64,000 bases of DNA from Symbiodinium natans (Eukaryota > Sar > Dinophyceae > Suessiales > Symbiodiniaceae), in NCBI GenBank assembly GCA_905221605.1, contig CAJNDS010002662.1:40001-104000 (forward strand), given 5' to 3'. Below the pieces are notes generated by a model. It did no database searches. It was not told where the DNA came from and saw only the letters and a program-made list of their open reading frames with translations. Within the stretch, counting starts at the first letter, position 1; the number at the start of each line of letters is the position of its first letter. The translations under genes were made by a program, and so were the position numbers. This document shows, one piece after another, positions 31,302 through 42,200 of this stretch.

Positions 31302-34300
31302 TCAAATTTTTCCAAGGGCGCCAAGATCCACAAGGTCAAAACCACTGATGGGACACGAGGGAGTGACCCTGCGACATTGAGCCTTATGCAAAAACTCGAA
31401 GGCAGCACGTGACGGCTCGTCTGCGACATTGCTTGGACTCGCCACACGGGCGAACCACGTCCAGGAAGGGGAAAGTTTTTCCGACTCCTCAAAAGAAAGG
31501 AGGATTTCCCGCACGTAAGGGTTGGCAGAGGTGCCCTTTATGTAGGAATCTTGTGCCTGCACATTATCGATGAAAAACAAAGCGCGCTGCGAAGCAATGA
31601 ACTGGTGCCAAACTCTCCTTGCCACCGCAACTGCATATGATTCAACCGGCCCGATAATGTGTCGCATCGTGGAGGTCCATTTGCTGATCAAATGATCGGG
31701 AACAAGAGACCCAAAGCAAGAATGCAGCCGTCCTGGCACTACAAGGACCCCACCAATCGAGTGCACCTCACCCTCGCTGGCGCCATCCGTGAAGACGTGC
31801 ACAACGTGGCTCGCCACTCCACAAGGCACCTGGCGAGGCTCACAAGCACGGAGACGCGCAATGAACAGACGCAGCGATTCCCGTGCTGCATCGTCCAAGA
31901 CCAACTCATCGGAACAATGCCCTCTTGCCCACGAGCGAATGTCCGCCATGATCAAACGGCCCGACTTACCAAGTATGTACGAATCAGTGTAGTGGAGTCG
32001 ACCCATGAGACTGAGGTAACGCTTTCGAGAGATCACTCCCTCGCGCAGAAACTCCTCAAGAGACACCACGAGTTCCTCAGCACGACCAGGCTTGTTCCTT
32101 ACGAGCACCAAACCCTCATCACACCTTGAACAATCGACCTCAACCCCCAACATGGTGGCAGCAGGCTGGAAGGGGCTGAGCTTATCGTCAGCAAAGGCGA
32201 ACCCGAGAAGGGAACACAAGGCAGTCATTGTACTCATGGTATTGTCTGAAATGGCACTCGGTGACATTGCAGGGAAGTCGTCGAAAAAGTTTCCCCATGG
32301 GATCAAAAGCTCAACCCCCAACCTCCACAACAATCTCGAGAGGCGGTTGAAATGCAGCACCGAGGCCGCGCTGCCAAAAGGCAACGCCTTCGACTCGAAA
32401 AGGCCCGGCACCAGCGTATCAGGGTTAAGCAAAGCGATAACTGCCCAAGCTCGCGAGTCGGCTGACACTGCGAACTGCTTGTAAGCAGCTCGAAGATCAA
32501 GTGTGGTCAGAAGCGGCTGATGCCCTGCCTTCTTCCAACCAGGATGCACACGGCCCTTTAGCACAAGCCCCGAGGAAAGCACGAGCTCACAATCATGCCC
32601 CCCACACATGGCCCTTGCCCAAATGCGGCAGGTGCAGATAAGTTGATCAAGCGCATTCAAGTCCAGCTTATCCATAGACCCAAAAGCAAGATTCACCTTG
32701 TTCTCGGTGAAATCATCAACAGGCCGCAGCTTGCGCCCGGCAGCAGAAGTCTGTTCCACCCCGAAACGCCGAGTGGGCAACCAGCCAGAGGGATGCCTAT
32801 CATCCAGCTGCTGCGACGACAGAGGTCCCTCCAACATACCACTCTCCACCTCCTGCATCGTCTTTTCCCACAGCTCACGTGCATTACGATCCATGGACGA
32901 CGATTTTACCTTACCCAGCAGGGCTGGCCTAAGAAATTTTGTGGCAGCAAGAAAGTCATCCTTAGGAAGCTTCGGAGGCCTGGACTCAAGCGCGAAAACT
33001 CCCGTGTGCTTTGCATGCCCCACCAAATCAAAGCCCTTCCTAAGCTCAGCAAAAACGCCCATGTCAACCCAGCCGATTGACGACGCAATCTTCTCAAGAA
33101 GCAGGAGCCTTTTACCTTGCAACACCTTTGCCACCTCAAGGTCTAACGACTTGCGAAGGCCTGCCTCCTCGGCCTCAAGGTCGCGAGCCCACTGGGTCCA
33201 CTTCTTGAGTAGCTTTGCCCTACGATCCACGACCCAAGCAGGCCCCTTGGTCAGCATGTCAAAAAGGCACTGTTTGAGCACATCGGGCGCAGCATGCAGC
33301 TGATCAAAGGGGTGCTCTACGTTCAGGCATTCATCCACAAATTCTTCGGGGGAAGCATACACACCCAGCGACACTTCAAAGCACGTGCTGGCCTGGTCAT
33401 CCGGGCCCACAGGAGACGCAGTGTCACCTGACTCAGACGAGCTCGAATCAACTAGCTCGGCAACCGCCTGAACCGTTGTCTCCGAGGCACTACTCAACCC
33501 CACTTCAGAGAGCAAAGACGTCGAGGAGATAAGCTTGGAGCCCGCCGGGGCATCCCGCAAAGGTTGCAGCAAGCGACGCTTGTGATCCACCTGGGGCAAC
33601 GCAGCAACCTGATACACGAGCACACGCTTGAACTCAGGCATGACAGGAGGGATACGGCGCCCACGGGGCTGGCGAGCTGAAGAGGCAGACGCCTGGGCTG
33701 ACACCTGAGGGGCAGGCGTGGCAGGCAAGGGCCGCCCAAGGTGGCGGAAAACGAGCGCCACAAATTGCACGCAGAACGGACGCGGATATGCCGCTTCGTC
33801 TGCCGTAGGGAAGTGCACTTTTCCACCTGGGGCAACCTTTGGTGTCCACGGCAAATGTTCATGTCCCCCGGAACACCGCTGGCGAAAATGGCGAAGCCCA
33901 AAGCACGAAGTGAGCAAAGACCTGTGGGTCAGGCGGGACCCCCCGTAACAACACATGTCAAAGGAGAAGACATGGTTGTCCTGCACCAAGGGCTGAAAAC
34001 ACGGCAGCTGCCAGAGCATACTCGACTCAGGATTCTCGACAGACCAAGGAATGGCACGACGACCCAAGTCCTGCAGGAAACGACCCAGCTTAGTGTAAAT
34101 CTGGTTTGCAGCCTCGACCTTTGCCCGGTCGACTCCGTTCAGGGACGGCAAGCCCATAGGGAACTGCTTGGAACGAAGGGGGCCAGCAGACACACCCTTG
34201 CGCCGGATATGCCGGGCCATAGAGCATGTTCCGCACGGGGGAGCGGCATGCACAAACAGGATGTCGCAAGTGTCAATCAAGTGTCGTAGGAAGTCCCAGG

Positions 34301-35300
34301 TCGAATCCTCAGTGAGGCTGAGGTTACACACCTTAGCCAACGGAAGGTGCCGATTGTGCTGGTGGTCAATGGGCATGACCGGGACGCCGACCTCATGAAA
34401 GCAGCGCGACAACATGGCAGTACCAGCACATAGCTCCAAGAACAAGGGCTCTCCAGCAGCCGGCTTAGGAATGTCGGGAACCGAAGGCGCAGATGCAAGG
34501 AGGGGCAATCGAGGCGGCCAGGGAAGACGCACCGGCAATTGCGGGCGCTCTTGGAACGCAGCAGCATCGGGCTGGTTTGGCAAGTTAAACTGCAGGGCAG
34601 ACAAGCGTTCAGAAGCCTCACTGGACAGCCTTGAAAATGCACCTATAGAAAAGGCCACTAAGACCACACGGCGGCCTTTCCAAGGCTCAGTGAGATGCAG
34701 AGCACGACGTGCATCAAAGAGCACGGGCCCGGCTCCCACGGGCAAGAGAACTCCCTTCTGCTGCTGGCCATTGACCTGTCGAGAGACAGTTCCACAGTCA
34801 GTGGCCACCCAAATATCACCCTTCTCAAAACTTGACAAAGGAACCACCAAATTGGGTACACACGAGTTCTGCTGATCACGGTGGGGTTTAGTGCGAACCC
34901 CCTCAAAAACCACAACTGAAGTGAACTTATGTCCTGGGGCAGATTGGCGCACGAATGAAGCAAAGACGCGGGACGCCTGAGGGAAAACGGCAACATTAGT
35001 ACGCAACCCAACCTTGACTCGAGCGAACGCTCCGGTAGCAAAAGCCTTGCCCTCAGTTCCACGCTGGGGCACGGCCATTGGCAACATCTCAAAAAGCTGC
35101 AAAACATCGCTCGCCTCAAGCCACGGCTTCTCGAGCAGCTGAGACGCAAAAGCTTCGGGATTGTCGGAAAGCGGCTGAGGCGGAACTGAGGCCGAGCACG
35201 GGACGTGTTTCGGTGATGACTCCCCTTCAGGGATCTCATCATCGGAAGAAGAGAGCACAAGCTCCTCACCAAGCTGTGCTACATCTTTATCATCAGTCAC
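31302..35300 (-). CDS. Element B Pol: 2OG oxygenase-like, methyltransferase-like, RT, RNase H
   Basis: 1332 codons, uninterrupted. There is no ATG at the front: the frame is continuous with Gag through the TGA at 35,325, so the product is expected as a readthrough fusion. Residues 80-220 are a double-stranded beta-helix oxygenase-like domain with H140-x-D142, distal H202 (LHLTEPWKGRR) and R210/R211. Residues 285-520 are a methyltransferase-like domain: FLELCAGTAML, AAPPCGTCSMAR (C356), VENPESSMLW (422-424), CYGGSR. The RT has VDDF (861-864), LDLRAAYKQ (D935), LPFGSAAS and FFDD (1007-1008). RNase H has TDGA (1171), E1220, FIDN (D1245) and NVADEPSR (D1294). All key residues are present. The oxygenase precedes the methyltransferase, the reverse of C and D. 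Substrates are unknown. Confidence 0.85.
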   Translation of the reverse strand: MTDDKDVAQLGEELVLSSSDDEIPEGESSPKHVPCSASVPPQPLSDNPEAFASQLLEKPWLEASDVLQLFEMLPMAVPQRGTEGKAFATGAFARVKVGLRTNVAVFPQASRVFASFVRQSAPGHKFTSVVVFEGVRTKPHRDQQNSCVPNLVVPLSSFEKGDIWVATDCGTVSRQVNGQQQKGVLLPVGAGPVLFDARRALHLTEPWKGRRVVLVAFSIGAFSRLSSEASERLSALQFNLPNQPDAAAFQERPQLPVRLPWPPRLPLLASAPSVPDIPKPAAGEPLFLELCAGTAMLSRCFHEVGVPVMPIDHQHNRHLPLAKVCNLSLTEDSTWDFLRHLIDTCDILFVHAAPPCGTCSMARHIRRKGVSAGPLRSKQFPMGLPSLNGVDRAKVEAANQIYTKLGRFLQDLGRRAIPWSVENPESSMLWQLPCFQPLVQDNHVFSFDMCCYGGSRLTHRSLLTSCFGLRHFRQRCSGGHEHLPWTPKVAPGGKVHFPTADEAAYPRPFCVQFVALVFRHLGRPLPATPAPQVSAQASASSARQPRGRRIPPVMPEFKRVLVYQVAALPQVDHKRRLLQPLRDAPAGSKLISSTSLLSEVGLSSASETTVQAVAELVDSSSSESGDTASPVGPDDQASTCFEVSLGVYASPEEFVDECLNVEHPFDQLHAAPDVLKQCLFDMLTKGPAWVVDRRAKLLKKWTQWARDLEAEEAGLRKSLDLEVAKVLQGKRLLLLEKIASSIGWVDMGVFAELRKGFDLVGHAKHTGVFALESRPPKLPKDDFLAATKFLRPALLGKVKSSSMDRNARELWEKTMQEVESGMLEGPLSSQQLDDRHPSGWLPTRRFGVEQTSAAGRKLRPVDDFTENKVNLAFGSMDKLDLNALDQLICTCRIWARAMCGGHDCELVLSSGLVLKGRVHPGWKKAGHQPLLTTLDLRAAYKQFAVSADSRAWAVIALLNPDTLVPGLFESKALPFGSAASVLHFNRLSRLLWRLGVELLIPWGNFFDDFPAMSPSAISDNTMSTMTALCSLLGFAFADDKLSPFQPAATMLGVEVDCSRCDEGLVLVRNKPGRAEELVVSLEEFLREGVISRKRYLSLMGRLHYTDSYILGKSGRLIMADIRSWARGHCSDELVLDDAARESLRLFIARLRACEPRQVPCGVASHVVHVFTDGASEGEVHSIGGVLVVPGRLHSCFGSLVPDHLISKWTSTMRHIIGPVESYAVAVARRVWHQFIASQRALFFIDNVQAQDSYIKGTSANPYVREILLSFEESEKLSPSWTWFARVASPSNVADEPSRAAFEFLHKAQCRRVTPSCPISGFDLVDLGALGKI

Positions 35301-35318
35301 GTGGACCTGCGTCTCAGA

Positions 35319-35327
35319 GCCTAGTCA
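35319..35327 (-). promoter_or_regulatory. Element B Gag-Pol stop codon in readthrough context (TGA CTA GG)
   Basis: On the minus strand the Gag frame ends ...AAG AGG GAG TGA CTA GGC TCT GAG and continues open for more than 1300 codons. UGA followed by CUA is a known leaky stop context (for example in alphaviruses and some cellular genes). The same eight bases occur at the equivalent place in element C. Confidence 0.65.
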
Positions 35328-36526
35328 CTCCCTCTTATGCTTGGGGCAATTCGTATAGACATGATCCCGCTTGAAGCAACCTTTGATGCAACAAATGTGA
35401 AGACCACGATCGCACTTGCCACTAGTAACGGCACGCTGACACCGCCCCAAGTTGTGGTCGAAGCAGATGGGCAAGCCCCGGGCGGTGACTGGCACACCAT
35501 CGGACAGCTCAGCAGGCATACGAACATTTCCCTTTCCTTTACCTTTCCCTTTTCCCCTGCCGCGACCCTTCAAACCCCTGCGGTCATCATAGGGCCCAGG
35601 CCGTGGATGCAAAGGAGCTGGTGGAGGCAAGGGCAAGGGTTGCAGCAGGTGAGTGACATTGTTGCAAGACATGGTGTCACTCCAAATGCGATCGACTGGT
35701 CGTCCGGAAGCCACCACCTGAATCCCCTGACAGGTCCGATCAGCTGCTTCAACAAAACCTGCCTGTCCGCCTGGATGAGTTGCTGGAGCGTGACACGGGC
35801 ATACTGGTCTGGCGGATCTCGAAATCGAGCCTGAAACAACGCCTCAGACCAACGCTCATTCTCCGCAAAGCTCAGAATGCCAGCTTGGTCCAGCGCAAGC
35901 CCACGACGTGTAAGCGCATGCTTAAGCAAAAGGTCAGTGGACACGTCGGCTTCCACTTTCACGGCCTGCGACCTAAGAGACACGTGCCCCGTGCCATCCA
36001 CAGCAAGCATCTTGTCATCTCGGTCCTTCTTGAACTTCACTTCATCATCCCGGCAGGGACAAGACTGCAAAGGTAGGTATGAAAGAGAATTATCCTCATA
36101 CATCTGGACGCAACGATCGATGACCGAATGACCCGGGAGAGTAGGGCCATGGATGTTCAAGCCAGCAAGCCTGACTTGTTGCCGCTGAAGCCTATCGGCT
36201 CGATCGGGAGCCGCCAACCGCCTCGGAGCAGAATCTTCCGTTCTTTCAACCTGCACCTGAAGCTCTGAGACAGTGAGGTTGTAGCTCTCATGAAGAAGCC
36301 TGCGCAGCACGCTCAACTCTGCCACATTAGCAGCGCGCCCCAAAACCCCAGCAACTGCATCGGTAAAAGGGGACTCGTCAGTGTTGCCGGGCACGAACGC
36401 ACTAATGAAGGCAAACTTGCTCATGCAATCAATGCCGGCATCAGTGAACTTCTTCAAAACGTCAGCGGCCAACCCCAAGGCCGTCGCCCTGGAAGAAAAG
36501 TTTGCCTTGCTCTCGGTGATGGCCAT
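35325..36526 (-). pseudogene. Element B Gag-like protein with one frameshift
   Basis: Starts at the Met of MAITESKANF (36,526), matching the C Gag start. The N-terminal domain has FTDAGIDCMSKFAFISAF. A central part follows with LTRRGLALDQAGILSF and LQQLIQADRQVLLK. Near 35,720 the frame must change to reach DRIWSDTMSCNNV, the Lys/Gly-rich linker (GRGRGKGKGKGKG) and the Cys/His tail ICFDHNLGRCQ...CDRGLHICCIKGCFK...NCPKH. In C these parts lie in one frame, so this is a small indel in the B copy (or a programmed shift, less likely). RNA-binding capsid-type role by analogy. Confidence 0.7.
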
Positions 36527-37026
36527 GGCGAATGGTCCTGCAAGTGCACTACACGATCCTTCAGCCAAAACTGTATGCTCAAGTTATCACTCACAACAAC
36601 AAGAAGTTGTCGTATGCAAATCACACCCTCACGGAACCACAGCACCGTACAGCCACATTTTCAAGTCATGGTTGACTTCCCTCCAAAACCGCGTGCCCCG
36701 GTTAACCTGAGCTCTTTCAGCTCGCCGAGCGGACCGGCACACCAAAACACCGCGAGCACCGGTGCAACTGCTCACATAATCAAACTCCACCGCGAGGACC
36801 GGTGAGTGCATAGCCGAGTCTATCCGGCTGCGTCACAAAGACACGACCCATGTGCCGAGTGATCCGGCTGCCCCTCAGTTGAGCCGGGCTCACTTGAAAC
36901 AATTCAAGCACATGTCAGCCATAAACCTTGGTTTCTCACTGAGCCTCTCGAACTTTCGCGCGCACGCCTTTCCGCACTTCAGCCTATTCCCACTCTCGTC
37001 AGCGAGGCGGTGCAACTTCCTTGAAG

Positions 37027-37905
37027 TTATATGGCGAACATAAACCTGAGCATCAGGATCCTGAACCACAAGTTCAGCCCAAGGCGGCCGGTGAGGGGTG
37101 GCTTCTGCCGTCGCTTCCTTTTGTTCAGGAACATCGAACGAGCCAAGCCCCCAAACCGACCACTGCTCAGAACATCAGAAACATTCTCAACGCCCAGCAC
37201 AAATTTGCAAAATGCAAGTGCAGACATCAACGCCTTTCCGAATGACGGCGCACAAGTGCTCTCGGATTCAAGCAGAAAATCATACAAAAGCGCCTCGCTG
37301 AAGGGTAGGGGCTTGCACTGGCGAGCCTTGGCCCAGGCAACAAACCTGATGAGAGGCCCAGCCCGGCTGTGCAAGGTACCTGCCGATTTGCCCGAAAAAG
37401 TGTGCAGAAGGCCCTGAGAAATCGCCTCGTCATTTCCCACGAAAGCAGCACACCGCCTACCAACGTCAAAAGATAAAGGATCCTCAACCACTAAGGCAAC
37501 CCACTTTTGTATGGCAGCACTAAGCCTCCTCTCAAGGTGAGCACCCCAAGAATCGTCCAAACGAACCCGGGAAATCGCAATCTTCGTGACTGCAGCAACG
37601 GTTGGCGTCACTGGAGTGATCACAGGCACAAGCGAGGGCACTGGTGGGAACATGCCTCGCGACCTAACCACACCGGTAAAGAGCACAGAAGAAGGCCTCA
37701 ACCGAAAATCCCAAGACCGAGAATAGCCCGTCTTATTAACCTTGCGAGTGCAGGCAGCCAAATGAGCCTCATAATCCTGAACAGGCACCTCTGCCTGTCT
37801 CCGCCGGTCGTTGTCCTCAGGCACACGAAGGGACCCAGGATCCAAACCCCCAGCTAGCAAACCTTCTGGGGCACGAGGGGGCTGAGCCATCCAGGAAAAG
37901 GGCAA
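37027..37905 (-). pseudogene. Element B tyrosine recombinase, N-terminal half only
   Basis: The core-binding part is clear: GKSAGTLHSRAGPLIRFVAWAKARQ, PFSEALLYDFL, SFGKALMSALAFCKFVLG, then GLARSMFLNKRKRRQKPPLT. At that point the homology to the D and C recombinases ends and about 20 unrelated residues lead to the stop. All catalytic residues (Arg, Lys, His, Tyr) are missing, so a deletion removed the catalytic domain. B would need recombinase supplied in trans. Confidence 0.75.
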
Positions 37906-38092
37906 CTATGCAGACAGCTGGAGAAGCTGTCGGGCGCACGCGTGCGGCCTTCGGCCGGAGCAAGCAAGTGCAAGCCAACTGGAAGGATCGAGCCAGAGGA
38001 GCACCCGGGCCCCTTCCCGGGAACTGACAAGCACAATTTTCACTCTGTCGCTCACACTTGAGCACTGCGTTGCAAGCCGGGATAGCAACCCG

Positions 38093-38329
38093 ATCAAGAA
38101 AATTTCTGCACATGAAGGAAAAACGCAGTCAAGCAAAACGTGACCCACAAAAACTGCATTGCACATCAAGCACACTCACGCGCACAGGCAGTGATGCATT
38201 GTGCCCTCAAAGCATGCGCAGGTGACCAACTGCATATGTCCAAGAAAATCACAGTTTGAAAACGCTCGTACCCTCGCTGTCCTAAAATGAAAAAGGGATC
38301 GTAGATGCGCTTGCTTTCTACTGAATCCC
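38093..38329 (-). repeat. Element B terminal repeat A1
   Basis: Copy of 30,876-31,112. This is the 5' end of element B in its own orientation. Confidence 0.9.
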
Positions 38330-38450
38330 GGATCAACGTGAAATTCCAGAATCTTTGATGAAAAATATCACCCAAGCGGCACGGATATCCGAACAGGAAA
38401 TCCATAGCCATATACAAAGAAGAATTTCGATCTCTTCAATATATCTCGAT
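38330..38450. other. Host or older-element remnant between elements B and C
   Basis: 121 bp that belongs to neither B nor C. On the minus strand one frame reads YGYGFPVRISVPLGDIFHQRFWNFTL without a stop. It might be the part of the element E RNase H that preceded HINIQEM before B and A inserted, but this is weak. Confidence 0.35.
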
Positions 38451-38684
38451 GTCTAACCGGGGTAGACCGACATGTAGCGTGAAGTCAGCAACTCATGGAA
38501 CATGAAGAGTGACAAGACATGTGAACCCAGCACAACTGCTGTGCAGCTAAAATGCGTCAACACTCGGACATTGTTCCTTCTTTTTGCGCTCGCACCTTCT
38601 TGGGGGGTAAAGACAGCAGGTGGCAGATGGAACACTCATCCTCTCACCTGTCCGCTGTTGCTCAGCAGCATCTTGTTTCCCCCC
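38451..38684 (-). repeat. Element C terminal repeat B2
   Basis: About 234 bp matching 38,985-39,249. Differences are a T-run length change and a 29-30-bp segment present only in B1. Confidence 0.9.
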
Positions 38685-38699
38685 GGGTGGGTGGGTGGG
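38685..38699. other. G-rich junction between B2 and A2 of element C
   Basis: Reads CGGGTGGGTGGGTGG on the plus strand. A similar GGTGGGTGGGTG stretch precedes A2 in element A. It may be an element-specific signal at the A2/B2 boundary or a recombinase/priming feature. Confidence 0.5.
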
Positions 38700-38984
38700 T
38701 CACAAAGAAAATTTGACGCTCTGACACGTGTGATAGGCCAGAGCTGTGCTGGCTACGGCGGCAAGCTCAAAGTCAACATGCATCATGGGTAAATCCAAAG
38801 CATGGAAATCGAAGTGCAGCATGTACAAGAAAATAAAATAACTGCGGGCAGGAGGTGCGGGGCACAAGAGATGGTCAAGTTCTGAAGAGGTGAATTTTTA
38901 TGTACTTTCATTTTTGACAGTCGGTTGCGCTTCGTTCCTACGCCAACCCCAGTAGACTGCGGCACCTGCGAGCAGGCACCCAAC
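38700..38984 (-). repeat. Element C terminal repeat A2
   Basis: 285 bp, about 99 percent identical to 48,062-48,346. Confidence 0.95.
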
Positions 38985-39249
38985 GTCTAACCGGGGTAGA
39001 CCGACATGTAGCGTGAAGTCAGCAACTCATGGAACATGAAGAGTGACAAGACATGTGAACCCAGCACAACTGCTGTGCAGCTAAAATGCGTCAACACTCG
39101 GACATTGTTCCTTCTTTTTTTTCGCTCGCACCTTCTTGAGTCTGCTCGGTTTCTGGTTGGAAGATGGCGGGGGTAAAGACAGCAGGTGGCAGATGGAACA
39201 CTCATCCTCTCACCTGTCCGCTGTTGCTCAGCAGCATCTTGTTTCCCCC
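38985..39249 (-). repeat. Element C terminal repeat B1
   Basis: 265 bp; overlaps the last 16 codons of Pol. Copy of B2 with an extra ~30-bp segment. Confidence 0.9.
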
Positions 39250-42200
39250 TTTCATGCCATGCTGCTGCGCCCTCCGTTGGTACGCAGAGACAAGATCGTC
39301 GAGCAAACGCTTTTCGAAGGTGTCACTGAGGATGAACTTTTCAAGTTCAGGAGGGATTTCGAAGCACCCCTCGTCACAGGCTGAGAGCTTCTCACAGATC
39401 GCGCTGATCAGTCCCCTTGAAGGAGGGTCCGCAGGGTTGCTCTTTGACGGGACCCTCTCGTACCATGCGCCGAACGAATGGACGGCATCGATAGCGCTCA
39501 ACGCTGCGATCAACCGGAACATCGCTAAGGCTGGGCTGCATCGCTTGATGAGTGTCATGCGTGCGGACTCGTTGTCAACGAACACGAAGCCCAGCCTGGA
39601 TTCGAAAGCATCCCCAAATGCCCACCTAGCACATACGACGGCCAGCAGCTCGATTTCACAGATCACCTGCTGGCCAGCAACTCGGGTCCAGTGTGAAATG
39701 ATGCGATTGGGAACACGCCCATGGAGAACGGCTTTGCGCCCTGATGCTGGGTCAACCAGTAAACAACCCCATAATCCCTTACACTTTTCGAAAGAACCAT
39801 CGGTGTAGAGAACAAGGGGGGCGCCAGGGGAGTGGATGCTGAAAACCCTTGGCTTGCAAGTTTGCACCACGGACTGGAGCAACATGCGATTCTCGCGTAA
39901 GCTCTCAGGCCCTGCTGATGATGGGGACACGGCCAATGCAGAGTACAGTTTGGCCACCGGCTTGAAGGCGTGCCCTAGAACAAACCCCCCTGCGAAGTTA
40001 AGCAAGCCATGGAGTGACTCAGCAGTTTGCTTGACCCTTGCCTCAGGCACCTCCATAGTTTCGGCCATGGAAAGAATGCGCTCAAGCCTGCCAGGCTTGT
40101 TGGACACCTGCAGGGACCCCTCATGCAATCGTGATACGTCGAACTGTGCTCCCAAGGCGCACCACTTTTGTTGGAAGTCAACAGCTTTCTTTCCAGAGGT
40201 GGCATGGGCCCACCCCAAGGTATCCAAGAGATCTGAGAACACGTGGGTCGTGCTTGGGGCGAGAGGGCTGACCTCAAGAGTTGGAAAGTCATCAACGTAT
40301 ACACTGGAGATGATGGAGAGCTGCGTCACGGCCAGGTGCCATATAGCCTTGGATACCTTGCAAAAGGAGAACACAGATCCGGAACCTCCGAAAGGCAAGC
40401 CCCTTGCAAGATAAAAGGCCCAACAACCTGTCCTGGAAGGCATTGCAATGACTGCGTACTTTAGAGACGCTTCCTTGATGGGTACTTGCTTATAGGCCTT
40501 AGACAAGTCGAAACATCGCCCAACCCATTCGCAATTGGAGTCAGCAAAGTCGCTGTGCCACGGCCCCCTCAAGACTTCACCCGTCTCAAGAGTGACTGAT
40601 ACCTCAGACCTGTTGGCCCAAACCTTGGAGACGAAAAGGCACAAGCTCGTCACAAAGTCGCAGTCATGCATTGACAGGTATGAGCTGGAGCCGAACGCAG
40701 CGTTCACGCCAGAATCACGCAAGTTGTCGATGACCCTTGGCTTCTGGTCTTCTCCCTGAAGGAGCAAAAACCTTTGACTTGGAGACCATTGGTCTGTGCC
40801 TAGGCGAGATGACACTTCTGCTTCAGAACTAAAGGGGCCCTCGAGGAAGCCGGCCTTGCACTCAGCTTCTGTCTCATCATTGAGCATCATGAGCTCTTCA
40901 GGCTCCAGCTGCTGAGGCGGGGATGATAGAAGCGCCCTTCTGCGCCAGACGGATTGCGAATCAAGCTGCTCAGGGGTCATTGTCATTGGTTTAGGCCTTA
41001 TGCTGAAGAGAGGGGAATCGGGTTCTGCACCCACCAAGCTGACACCTTCTTCCATGAAGTCGCATACACTCAAGTCGGGGAAACCTGACTCAACCAAAAG
41101 CTCCCTGAACAAGGCCAACCTTTTTCCTTTGGTGATGGGGTGCCCTTCCTGCACCTGGCGATAGGATGCTCTGTCCTTGATTTCCTCGAGTTTAGCAAGA
41201 CGCCTTTTGTGCATTTCTTTGCAACCAACCGTTGCAAGATCGAACACTGCCCTTCTGAGTATGTCCGGAACAGAGCATGCCTTATCGATGGGGTGTGGCA
41301 AGTTGATGGCGCATCCGAGGTGCTCTTCTGGCGTATAGTACACACCCCACGCTTGCGGCTTGACACTGTTTGTGGCCTTGTAGATGAGGCCTCCAACTCC
41401 TTCTCCCCACGCGGCATTGGAGGCAGAGCAATGCACATTGGGCCACGGGAATCGAAGCTCTTGCAAAGATGCAAGGTCTTTTTGGGGCAACCGGGGCCAC
41501 GAGGACACCACAAAAGCTGCCAAGACGACGCGACTACCGCGCCACGGCATGACAGCATGGGGCACAGATGTGCGCAGCAAGCAAGGTCCCGCGGAGACAG
41601 GGACGAGTTCGCCCATGACCCCCGACCCGTCAGGGGCCGGGTGCACACCGGAAGAAGATCTGACCCAGACATCGCCGTCCTGGAAGTGGCTGAGAGGGAC
41701 CAAGACGTTGAAGAATCTGTGGTCGTTGAACCGATCACAGTGGACGGGGCTGGCCATGTCACAAAAGACAGCAATGGACGTGCACATGGCTCCTGGAGCA
41801 AAGTGACAGACCACAGCGGCCAAGACAAGACTCGTCCAAGGGCTGGTACGCACAGAACGATGCAGACCGACGTCCCCAGAGAAAGTGTAGGCTCCACATG
41901 TCCAAGCAACGCCTTCGGCTTGGCGGTTGCGGCGGGAAGCGGGATCGGACGGGAGTAAATGACAAAGTGTAGTCAAGTCGTCACGCGAAGCCTGACCCGA
42001 CTGCACAAGTGACCATGCCAGCCGCTCGTGGGGGGGCGCTGACGTCAAGCAAGGGCACGGGAGGTCTTGTGGGGATATCAAAGGCACAGGCCAGCACGGA
42101 GTGGCAGGGGCCTGGGCTTGAGACTGACTGCATTGACTGCATGTGACACCTGGGAGGGGCTTGGCATCAGGGTGAGGCGGCTCGGATGCCCATACCTTGG

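Larger units (their letters stand above)
30876..38329 (-). mobile_element. Element B: YR retrotransposon, oxygenase-first Pol, partly degraded
   Basis: Flanked by the direct repeat at 30,876-31,112 and 38,093-38,329. In its own direction it holds a recombinase truncated after its N-terminal half, a Gag with one frameshift, a TGA CTA GG junction and a 1332-codon uninterrupted Pol. Repeats B1 and B2 that would complete the split-repeat structure are not found. The B2 position is occupied by the A1 end of element A. Confidence 0.75.

Noticed and set aside
30876-38329. Element B as an LTR retrotransposon
   Set aside because: Direct repeats could be read as short LTRs, but there is no DDE integrase or protease, and YR, Gag and Pol match elements A and C that have split direct repeats.
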